Source: Methanomassiliicoccales archaeon PtaU1.Bin030
Lineage (GTDB): Archaea > Thermoplasmatota > Thermoplasmata > Methanomassiliicoccales > Methanomassiliicoccaceae
Direction of reading: 5' to 3'
Assembly: GCA_002067635.1 (NCBI GenBank)
Contig: MVRB01000209.1
Span: 1 to 29,688, forward strand
Length of the DNA: 29,688 nt
Numbering within the stretch: the first letter of the stretch is position 1; every line of letters starts with the position of its first letter. This document shows positions 13,504 through 20,925 of the stretch, in pieces. The translations under genes were made by a program, and so were the position numbers. The notes beneath the pieces are model-generated. The model made no database searches. It saw nothing but the letters and a program-made list of their open reading frames with translations, and was not told where the DNA came from.

Positions 13504-14845
13504 TCCATTGGTCAACAATAGCATTGACAACACTCCCGAAGCGCAGGAACTTCGCACCTCTATACTTGAGCTGGTGGGCAGATACTTTGATAGCGTTAAC
13601 AGAGGTCGTAGGTTCGAGGCTGGGAAGACCTACCTCCCGGCGGCCCAGAAGGTCCTTGATGCCAGTGATATTCAATATCTGGTCTCGGCCAGCTTGGATT
13701 CGTGGCTGACCACGGGACGCTTCAATGATGAGTTCGAGAGGTGCTTGGCGGAAACGGTGGGTGCAAAGCACGCCAGAACGGTCAATTCCGGTTCCTCGGC
13801 AAATTTGCTTGCAGTATCCTGTTTGACCTCCCCAGCGTTGATGGACCAAAGGCTGCGAAAGGGCGATGAGGTGATTACCGTAGCGGCCGGATTCCCCACC
13901 ACTGTGAACCCCATAGTCCAGAACGGCCTGGTCCCTGCCTTTGTGGACGTGGAGCTGCCGAGCTATAACATCGATACCAGAGCTCTAGAGGAAGCGATAA
14001 CAGAGAGGACGAGGGCGGTCATGGTCGCCCACACCTTGGGGAACCCGTTCGACATCACTCAGGTCAAGAGAATATGCAAAAGGCACTGCTTGTGGCTCAT
14101 TGAGGATTGCTGTGATGCTCTTGGATCATGTTTTCAGGGACAGCCCGTAGGCTCGTGCGGGGACATCGGCACCTTTAGCTTCTATCCTGCCCACCACATT
14201 ACCATGGGGGAGGGGGGTGCCGTGTCCACGAGCAATGATCAACTGGCGATCCTTCTTGAGTCTTTTCGGGACTGGGGCCGGGACTGCCGTTGTCCCCCCG
14301 GTCGGGAAAACGTTTGCGGGAACCGATTCGGTCATAGGTTCGCAAATCTCCCCGATGGATATGATCATAAGTACGTCTACTCGCACCTGGGCTATAACTT
14401 AAAGATTACAGATATGCAAGCGGCGATCGGCCTCTCCCAGATTGGGAAGTTGCCGGGATTCGTGAAGAGGAGGAGGGAGAACTTTTCCCGTATGTGGGAC
14501 GCCCTCTCGGATCTCGAGGGAGATTTGATCCTGCCTCTAGCCACCCCCGACAGTGAACCTTCTTGGTTCGGTTTTCCGATCACGATCGAGGATGAAAGGG
14601 GCAACGGAGCCAAGAGGCACGCCCTCATCGAACACCTGGGAAGGAAAAGGGTGGGAACACGCCTTCTCTTCGCGGGCAATATGATCAAGCAGCCGTGCAT
14701 GGAGGGGGTCGAGCACCGCGTCCACGGAAACCTTGTTAATACCGACAGGATCATGAACGATACCTTCTGGATTGGGGTCCATCCCGGCCTTTCAGACGAG
14801 ATGGTGGACTATATGGCACAGGCCTTGAAAGAGTTCTTCCGGTAA
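13484..14845 (+). CDS. rfbH: CDP-4-dehydro-6-deoxyglucose 3-dehydrase (E1)
   Basis: This 453-aa PMP- and [2Fe-2S]-dependent dehydrase removes the 3-hydroxyl of CDP-4-keto-6-deoxyglucose, the committing step to 3,6-dideoxyhexoses. It has the fold of DegT/DnrJ/EryC1 aminotransferases ('NSGSSANLLA', 'AAGFPTTVNPI', 'WLIEDCCDALGS'). The PLP-lysine position is His237 in 'FYPAHHITMGEGG', as in E1 (H220), so it cannot act as a simple transaminase. Cluster ligands C210, C268, C270 and C278 reproduce the E1 spacing C-x57-C-x-C-x7-C ('DCRCPPGRENVCG'). The end 'GFPITIEDE' and 'LLFAGNMIKQPCM' are also RfbH-like. AAGGAG at 13471-13476 precedes ATG 13484. Longer frames from 13319 run through rfbG and are rejected. 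It normally needs an E3 flavin/iron-sulfur reductase, not found in this window. Confidence 0.96.
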   Translation: MDKESFDPLVNNSIDNTPEAQELRTSILELVGRYFDSVNRGRRFEAGKTYLPAAQKVLDASDIQYLVSASLDSWLTTGRFNDEFERCLAETVGAKHARTVNSGSSANLLAVSCLTSPALMDQRLRKGDEVITVAAGFPTTVNPIVQNGLVPAFVDVELPSYNIDTRALEEAITERTRAVMVAHTLGNPFDITQVKRICKRHCLWLIEDCCDALGSCFQGQPVGSCGDIGTFSFYPAHHITMGEGGAVSTSNDQLAILLESFRDWGRDCRCPPGRENVCGNRFGHRFANLPDGYDHKYVYSHLGYNLKITDMQAAIGLSQIGKLPGFVKRRRENFSRMWDALSDLEGDLILPLATPDSEPSWFGFPITIEDERGNGAKRHALIEHLGRKRVGTRLLFAGNMIKQPCMEGVEHRVHGNLVNTDRIMNDTFWIGVHPGLSDEMVDYMAQALKEFFR

Positions 14846-14900
14846 GGTCGCTCCCAATCCGGGAAATATGATCAAGGGCTCAGAACCCACCAATCATCTT

Positions 14901-14908
14901 CTTTAATC
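14901..14908 (+). promoter_or_regulatory. TATA-like element giving a leaderless GT2 message
   Basis: CTTTAATC is centred 24 bases before ATG 14928, the distance expected between an archaeal TATA box and a transcription start on the A of the start codon. The 82-base gap after rfbH therefore probably starts a new transcript. Confidence 0.4.
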
Positions 14909-14927
14909 AGGGCGCGTTATACGCCGC

Positions 14928-15980
14928 ATGGCATTCGCACGCCCACAGGTCGCCTTCCTCATCCTGAACTGGAACAAGTGGGAGATTACCATAGAGTGCC
15001 TGGAGTCAGTTTTCCAGAACAGTTTCCATGATTATGAGGTGGTCCTGGTCGAGAACGGTTCTAAGAACGACTCTTACGAAAAGATACTCTCGTACTGCAG
15101 AGGTGACCTGGAGACCAGCTCTCCGTTCTTCAAGTACAACAAGAACAACAAGCCCCTCCCGGTCCGGACGGTGAAGATCAATGAGGATGGGAGCTTCCAG
15201 TTCGAGGATGGAAATGGTCCGATCGGTGAAGGGCCAGGGCTAACCTTGATCAAGGTCGAGGAGAACCAGGGATATGCAGAAGGAAACAACATTGGCATCA
15301 GGTTCATCTCCCAGCAAATCGACCCTCAGTTCGTTCTTTTTATGAACAATGACGTGGTGGTCGATCCGGGGTTTCTCTCGCCATTGGTGGACAAGATGAA
15401 GTCCACCGAGGATGTGGCCATGGCGGCCCCGAAGATAAAGTATTACGAGATCAACGGCTCTCGCAACATAATCAATTGCGCAGGGTGCTTCCTGGACATG
15501 ATCAGGGTGCGTTCGCAGAGGAGGGGGAGGGATGAGGAGGACCGTGGCCAGTACGATACTGAAATAGAGGTGGACTTTGCGGACGGTGCTTGCTTTCTCA
15601 TGAGGATGTCGGTGCTCAAAGTTACCGGCGGCTTCGACAGATCCTTCTTCACCTACTGGGAAGAGACGGACCTCAGCATTCGTACGACCCGTCTTGGCCA
15701 CTTGATCGTCTATGTCCCTGGATCGGTGGTATGGCATCGTGAGACGTACAGTATCGTGACCGAGAGCAAGGAATATTTTATGGTCAGGAATAGGTACAAG
15801 TTCATACGGAAGAACGGCACGCGATGGCAGGCCTATAGGTTCATGGCCTATCACTTGCTGGTACTTCTGGTCCCGACCGTGTTGATATACGTGCGTGACG
15901 GTGAGACGCACAGAGTGAGGCCGTTTTTGAAGGGCACTGTGGATGGTGTCCGCATATTGGCCTCTCGCGGCGAAGGTTAA
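14928..15980 (+). CDS. GT2-family glycosyltransferase (rhamnosyltransferase/WbbL-like)
   Basis: This 350-aa enzyme has a GT-A fold: 'VAFLILNWNKWEITIECLES' (about residues 8-27), 'YEVVLVENGSKNDSYEKI', 'NQGYAEGNNIGIRF', and 'FVLFMNNDVVVDPGFL' (NND in place of DxD, common in this subfamily). The acceptor part has 'DGACFLMRMSVLKVTGGFD', 'FFTYWEETDLSIRTTRLG' (E-E-T-D-L, probable catalytic base) and 'VWHRETYS'. A poorly conserved insertion of about 40 residues (65-105) separates the first two motifs. A hydrophobic stretch 'HLLVLLVPTVLIY' near residues 308-320 may dip into the membrane. Such enzymes add rhamnose or other deoxysugars. It follows the CDP-dideoxysugar operon and is a candidate for transferring that sugar, although donor use is not provable from sequence. 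Confidence 0.88.
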   Translation: MAFARPQVAFLILNWNKWEITIECLESVFQNSFHDYEVVLVENGSKNDSYEKILSYCRGDLETSSPFFKYNKNNKPLPVRTVKINEDGSFQFEDGNGPIGEGPGLTLIKVEENQGYAEGNNIGIRFISQQIDPQFVLFMNNDVVVDPGFLSPLVDKMKSTEDVAMAAPKIKYYEINGSRNIINCAGCFLDMIRVRSQRRGRDEEDRGQYDTEIEVDFADGACFLMRMSVLKVTGGFDRSFFTYWEETDLSIRTTRLGHLIVYVPGSVVWHRETYSIVTESKEYFMVRNRYKFIRKNGTRWQAYRFMAYHLLVLLVPTVLIYVRDGETHRVRPFLKGTVDGVRILASRGEG

Positions 15981-16011
15981 GCATGAGAACAACCGACCAA
16001 AGTGCCCCTAA

Positions 16012-16021
16012 TTTGATATAT
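16012..16021 (+). promoter_or_regulatory. TATA box before GT4 gene
   Basis: TTTGATATAT in the 100-base gap between two glycosyltransferase genes predicts initiation near 16042. That gives a leader of about 40 bases containing a perfect ribosome site. Confidence 0.45.
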
Positions 16022-16054
16022 CCCATAGCTGCTGGCCCAACGAAACGATGATGT

Positions 16055-16084
16055 GGAGGTGAACAGGCGGTGATCGTAAGATGA
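16055..16084 (+). promoter_or_regulatory. Ribosome site GGAGGTGA serving a 4-codon leader frame
   Basis: GGAGGTGA (16055-16062) is a full match to the archaeal anti-Shine-Dalgarno but lies 18 bases from ATG 16081. At the normal distance (7 bases) is GTG 16070, which opens GTG-ATC-GTA-AGA-TGA. Its stop overlaps the gene's start as ATGA. It could be a coupling mini-frame, or the trace of a 1-base deletion in an originally longer N-terminus. Confidence 0.45.
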
Positions 16085-17262
16085 TAACAATGGTCGCCCT
16101 GGGTCCGATCGAGTCGAACTCGAACGGTTACAGTATTCGCATCGAGCACCTCATGGACTCCCTGCTGAGGCATGATGAGGTCACACTCATAGAGTTCGAT
16201 ATTGCTGAGCCCCGGGGCGGGGGAGAAACCAGATATAATCTAGTAGAGTATGACGCGGTCTACCGGGAACGCCGCATCGGGGACTTCCTCAACAAGACCA
16301 TAACATTCAATCCTTTGGGACAACTGAAGATGCAGCTCACGTCCCTTAGGGGACTTTGGAGGAACAGGGATCTCTTAAAGAGGAGCGACGCCGTGTTCAT
16401 AGAAGGGGCGCTATTCCCCTTTGCCATCATCTTATGCAAGCTCTTTAGGAAGAAAGTGGTCATGGACACCCATTGCGTGAACCTCAAGCTGGCTATGGAC
16501 TTCAAGGGACACAATCGGACCGCCTATCTTCTCCGCCGGCTCGCCTGGGGTCCCCTGGAGTATTTCGCCTATCGTTTGTGCGATGTGATCGTATTCGTAT
16601 CGGACGAGGAGGTGAGGTTCTCTGAGTCCACATTGCGGATGGACAGGCGTAAGGCTGTGGTGATACCCAATGTCCTGGACATACCTCCGCTCTCGGTAAC
16701 GGACGATGAACTTGAGGATTTCAGACGAAAGTTTGGCCTCAAGGGCAGAACGGTTGCCACGTTCGTAGGGGACCTGACCTCGGTTCAGAACAAAGATTGT
16801 GTCAATTTCATAGTTGATGAGCTAGCGGACAAGGTAAGAGATGTTCGCGAGGACCTCCGTTTCCTCATTGTTGGCAAGGGAGCGGAAGCCTTCCCCAACC
16901 CCCCGGCGAATATGGTGTTCACAGGATATGTGGACAAGATAGATCCAGTAATAGCAGCTACGGATATCTTCGTTGCCCCCATGAGGGTCGGTGCAGGCAC
17001 CAAGACCAAGGTCTTGCTGTTCATGGGCTATTCAAAGCCGATACTGACCACTGAAGTGGGTATTGAGGGTATAGACGTCCAAGGCAGGGATGATGTGATG
17101 GTTCGAGACCTCTCTGGCTTTCCAGAGGCCCTTCGTGCATTCCGTTCACATGAGGGCCGGAAGATCCCTCATGCTAGCTGCATTAATGCAGCTCAGGCAT
17201 ATTCACCTGAGGTAATGAGGTCCAAGATCGACGAGCTGTTGAGCGATCTAAAAAAACGATAA
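16081..17262 (+). CDS. GT4-type glycosyltransferase
   Basis: This 393-aa GT-B enzyme begins 'MITMVALGPIESNSNGYSIR', the acceptor-domain loop of GT4 proteins. 'VVMDTHCVNLKLAMDFK' and 'DVIVFVSDEEVRFS' follow. The donor half has 'VVIPNVLDIPP', 'VATFVGDLTSVQNKDCVNFI', 'LRFLIVGKGAEAFPNPP', 'ATDIFVAPMRVGAGTKTKVL' and 'MGYSKPILTTEVGIEGIDV', the region that normally holds E-x7-E. Here the pattern is G-AGTKTKVLLFM, as in the glycosyl-transferase 1_4 group. It lies within the plus-strand run after the CDP-sugar operon and 16 bases before the 1199-aa membrane protein gene, so it is probably co-transcribed with that gene. ATG 16090 is an alternative start. The substrate is unknown. Confidence 0.86.
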   Translation: MITMVALGPIESNSNGYSIRIEHLMDSLLRHDEVTLIEFDIAEPRGGGETRYNLVEYDAVYRERRIGDFLNKTITFNPLGQLKMQLTSLRGLWRNRDLLKRSDAVFIEGALFPFAIILCKLFRKKVVMDTHCVNLKLAMDFKGHNRTAYLLRRLAWGPLEYFAYRLCDVIVFVSDEEVRFSESTLRMDRRKAVVIPNVLDIPPLSVTDDELEDFRRKFGLKGRTVATFVGDLTSVQNKDCVNFIVDELADKVRDVREDLRFLIVGKGAEAFPNPPANMVFTGYVDKIDPVIAATDIFVAPMRVGAGTKTKVLLFMGYSKPILTTEVGIEGIDVQGRDDVMVRDLSGFPEALRAFRSHEGRKIPHASCINAAQAYSPEVMRSKIDELLSDLKKR

Positions 17263-17278
17263 GAGGTGCTCTGTCCAC

Positions 17279-20200
17279 ATGGGGAGGCGGAATTTGATCT
17301 TGGCATGGTTGGATGATAGGCGGTACGTTCTGGCCGCTGCAATCCTCATCTCCCTGACCCTGACCTGCATTATTTTCTCGTCTTTCCTATTGAAAGCTGG
17401 CGTGGTCAATGCAGGCGACCTTACCTGGCCCTACTTCAACGAGCCTGGCCTTACCGGCCTGTACCTTGACAACACTCAATCGGGCCTCATTCCAAGCCAG
17501 ATGCTGGTGTACTCCTGGTTGTTCTACCTCCCCCTTGACACTGCCATCCAGGAGAGGCTCCTCTTGATGGGGGTCTTCTTCCTCATGGGATTTTCCTGCT
17601 ACTATGCTACATTCAGGATACTGCTGCAGGAGGGAGCCGAAAGGAAACTGGCCTATTTGGTCGCAGGGGCTGCCACCATAGCTTATGTGGTCAATCCTCT
17701 GAACTTTTACTACCTGGTGGATCTTTTCCTCCTTATAGGATTTGCCCTCGTCCCTCCGTTGGTATATGTGGTACTGAGGTTCCAGAGGTCAAACGGGACA
17801 ATAAAGGACATACTGGTCCACGGGGTTCTGACGGGGCTGATAATGACCGCCTCATCCGGGGATCCGAGGTGGCCGATCTGGGACCTTTTCCTTATCGGGA
17901 TCATAGTCTTGGTGTACCTGGTCTTGGGACGCTTCAGGGGCTTAGCCAAGAGTGTAGGGTTTCTCATCGTTTCTGGTATTTGCTTCACAGCCCTGAGCGC
18001 CTTCTGGATAGTGCCAACGCTGGTGGCATCGGGCCACTCCACCCTGCTTACTCGTTCGAACCTGTCCGTTAATTTTTACTATGTTCTGAACAAGTATGCG
18101 ACGCTGGAAAACACTATCGTACTTCAATCGGACTTCTGGACACCCTCTCGCGAGCTGTTCCTGATAAGCGACAGCCTTCTAAACAGCATATGGAGGGCTG
18201 CACAGCTGGTCCTACCGGCCCTCGCTTTCATGTCGCTCCTTCTTTTCAGGCGTAACCGCTCCGTCATATCACTGCTAATCATTTCCATAATCGTGATACT
18301 TCTGGCCTCCGCTCCACTGTCCCCCTTTCAACTCCTAAAAGATGCCTACCAATCGCTCGTGTTCGAGGCTCCCTTCGGCATTGCCTTCCGTACATCCTAC
18401 AAGTGGCTTCTCATACTGGTATATCCCTATGTCCTATTGGCCTCGTTCACCATCCTAGGTCTCTCCAGACTACCATCCAGGTTAAACATAAGAGTGCCCA
18501 AATTAAACCTGGACGGTCGGAGGCTGACCAAGGTGGTCGCGGGGACGCTGGTAACGCTACTTGCCTCTTCCAGCCTCATCGCGGCATGGCCCCTGGTCAC
18601 AGGGGATTGCAGGGGAGTGATCGCACCAGAAGAGCTCAGTAGCGATTATATCGAGGCCTATGATATTATCGAGCAAGCCTCGGGTGGCGATCTCAGTTTT
18701 AAGATACTCTATCTGCCTAGCAATCCGTACACGGGGTTCGAGGCACCGGGCCTCGCCGACTCCCCTTACCTGCATTATATAATTACTAACCTTGAGAGCG
18801 GGAATGTGAATACGGTGGGAGGTTTGCTGGCCCCGCTGGGGGTGAAGTACATCATCCTGGACAAATCCGATTATTCCAAGAATGTCATGGATTCGTCACT
18901 TAGAAACCAGACCGATCTCATGATTCGCTTCGAAGGGGAGCAGCTACTGGTACTTGAGAACGAGGAGTACAGCGACCAGTTCCGGCTATCGGACCTGGCT
19001 TTGAGCTTCGATGGCATCGAGAGCGGGGCAGCATTGTCTGCCTGGGATGGTTGGGTCCAGACGGACCAAGATTTCCTGGACCTCGAGGACGTCTACGACC
19101 TAGCCCCATACCTCCTGATGGGTTCTGGTTACCCTTATAATCTGATCGCCACCAAATCGATCACATCCTCTCCCTTCAAGTACGTGCCTTACTACGGGGA
19201 CCAGTCCTGGACCTGTCTGGTAGCGTATAACCCTTCAAACTACGAGTGGTACCAGGCCTTGAAGACCATGGGACTGGAGAATTGGGACCTGGACTACGGT
19301 GAGGGGCTGGCGTACACCAATGTGAGCCTGAGCTATCCAAGAGATCTACCTATACCAGACGCCGCCTTGGTAAAGTATTTCGACCTCTCGAACAGGTCCA
19401 CGGTCCAAGAGTTCATCGATAATAACTATCAGGAGCAGTTCGGGGCCCGGCTGACCTACACACAGGAGCTTAACTACATGAAGGTAAGGCTTCTCGACTC
19501 TACCGACGGATGGAAGACCATCTGTTCACCCCTTGTGAACGTGTCCTTTGGTCAAACCTACGCCATTAGGATGAACATGGCGTCCGATAATGGGTTCGAG
19601 ATACACATCAAGGTCGCCGAGTACGACGAGAACGGCACCCTACTCTCGTTCAAACCCCTTTCGGGACTGGGGAGTGGTAAGATACCTTGGACCACTGTAC
19701 CGTTGAGCTACGTATGCAACAATAGTGATGTGAAGAAGATAAGCATCCAGATCTGGCATGGTTCCAGGACCACCACTCCGCTGCCCAACGCGATATACAT
19801 CAAGGACATCTCCATCTATAACACCAGCATATTGCTCAGCTCTCCCCGCCTGGATGGCAAGATCGAAGTGGCGACAGAGGGCGAATATCATGTTTACGTA
19901 AGGGCGTTGAGCAGCCCTCAAGGAGGAAACCTGACCATGGAAATTGATGGGGTCACGGCGAGATTGGAGACCGTAGGAAAAGAATCGGTCATGAAATGGA
20001 TGTATTGCGGGACGATGAACCTATCCGCAGGCGTCCATGATGTATTGGTATTGAACACCGACGGCCTGAACGCTGTGAACCTCGTGTCCCTCATTGATGT
20101 GGGGGAGTACAGCTCCCTTCTCGAAAGATACAACTCCAAGCTTGCAGAGAAGGCTCAGGTCTATGTTCTAGACAATGGCGTTAGAACAAGATCTACCGAG

Positions 20201-20878
20201 CTTAAGCTGAACAACGATTCCTCGATAGGTCCCTTGGGGGAATATCTGGCGATGGACGCTGAGATAGAGGTGTTCTTGGAGGGTTCTTACCTTTTCTACG
20301 CCCAAAACGTTAGCGACGGCTCCTTATGGATCGATGGTAATGAAGCAGGGAGCCTGAACGCAACAACGCACTACCTAACGGTCCATCTGGACGAAGGGGT
20401 CCATAACATTGCCTTGCTGGCGGATGCAGTGTCCTACTCTGCGGGTGAGGTCCTTCTGTTCTCCGCAAATGCCGGTAACAACCTCGCATCGCTCAACGAG
20501 TTCGGGAGCACGGTGGGAGGGATAACAGCAGTGGAGAAGAAGAGCGCTTCGTCCTATGACCTGCGATTGTCCACTGACGGACCGTCCGCCTTGGTGTTCA
20601 ACAACGCCTTCGATTCAGCGTGGATCGTGACCTCCGATGGAGGTGAGACCATCTCCTCCATCCCGGTAAACACCGCTCAGAACGGCTTCGTCATAATGGA
20701 GAGTGTCAACACGTCACTCTCACTCTCCTACTCCCTTGACAGATATTACATACTGGGGATGATGATATCTCTTATCGCTCTCGCCACAATGGTCGCCGGT
20801 GCTATCATTTACTATTCTGGTTATGGGAGACTGTTGATCGCAAAGGTCCGAGGCAAGCGGAACGGGAATGGTCAATAA
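17279..20878 (+). CDS. Giant membrane protein: GT-C/YfhO-like domain plus extracytoplasmic beta-sandwich domains
   Basis: This 1199-aa protein has a first helix at about residues 18-40, then an outside loop 'VVNAGDLTWPYFNEPG' with Asp47, the position of the catalytic acid in GT-C enzymes. About ten more helices follow, ending near 445 ('VVAGTLVTLLASSSLIAAWP'). The region 460-1155 is soluble and outside. It has a YfhO/AftD-like 'LAPLGVKYIILD' segment, 'NWDLDYGEGLAYTN', a carbohydrate-binding-like sandwich at about 865-943 ('YHVYVRALSSPQGGNLTMEI'), a second at about 994-1050, and 'FNNAFDSAWIV' before the last helix (about 1160-1182), with a basic cytoplasmic tail. AGAGGTG (17262-17268) precedes ATG 17279. 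It probably transfers or handles lipid-linked sugars on the cell surface. The exact reaction is unknown. It is related to the genes at 20926 and 26449. Confidence 0.82.
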   Translation: MGRRNLILAWLDDRRYVLAAAILISLTLTCIIFSSFLLKAGVVNAGDLTWPYFNEPGLTGLYLDNTQSGLIPSQMLVYSWLFYLPLDTAIQERLLLMGVFFLMGFSCYYATFRILLQEGAERKLAYLVAGAATIAYVVNPLNFYYLVDLFLLIGFALVPPLVYVVLRFQRSNGTIKDILVHGVLTGLIMTASSGDPRWPIWDLFLIGIIVLVYLVLGRFRGLAKSVGFLIVSGICFTALSAFWIVPTLVASGHSTLLTRSNLSVNFYYVLNKYATLENTIVLQSDFWTPSRELFLISDSLLNSIWRAAQLVLPALAFMSLLLFRRNRSVISLLIISIIVILLASAPLSPFQLLKDAYQSLVFEAPFGIAFRTSYKWLLILVYPYVLLASFTILGLSRLPSRLNIRVPKLNLDGRRLTKVVAGTLVTLLASSSLIAAWPLVTGDCRGVIAPEELSSDYIEAYDIIEQASGGDLSFKILYLPSNPYTGFEAPGLADSPYLHYIITNLESGNVNTVGGLLAPLGVKYIILDKSDYSKNVMDSSLRNQTDLMIRFEGEQLLVLENEEYSDQFRLSDLALSFDGIESGAALSAWDGWVQTDQDFLDLEDVYDLAPYLLMGSGYPYNLIATKSITSSPFKYVPYYGDQSWTCLVAYNPSNYEWYQALKTMGLENWDLDYGEGLAYTNVSLSYPRDLPIPDAALVKYFDLSNRSTVQEFIDNNYQEQFGARLTYTQELNYMKVRLLDSTDGWKTICSPLVNVSFGQTYAIRMNMASDNGFEIHIKVAEYDENGTLLSFKPLSGLGSGKIPWTTVPLSYVCNNSDVKKISIQIWHGSRTTTPLPNAIYIKDISIYNTSILLSSPRLDGKIEVATEGEYHVYVRALSSPQGGNLTMEIDGVTARLETVGKESVMKWMYCGTMNLSAGVHDVLVLNTDGLNAVNLVSLIDVGEYSSLLERYNSKLAEKAQVYVLDNGVRTRSTELKLNNDSSIGPLGEYLAMDAEIEVFLEGSYLFYAQNVSDGSLWIDGNEAGSLNATTHYLTVHLDEGVHNIALLADAVSYSAGEVLLFSANAGNNLASLNEFGSTVGGITAVEKKSASSYDLRLSTDGPSALVFNNAFDSAWIVTSDGGETISSIPVNTAQNGFVIMESVNTSLSLSYSLDRYYILGMMISLIALATMVAGAIIYYSGYGRLLIAKVRGKRNGNGQ

Positions 20879-20925
20879 GCGAGATCCTTGGATGTGACTG
20901 TATTATTCAAATGCCACCGCTGCAC

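Noticed and set aside
15240..15992. 250-codon minus-strand frame antisense to the GT2 gene
   Set aside because: It has high His/Arg content and no motif, and lies opposite clear GT2 coding sequence.
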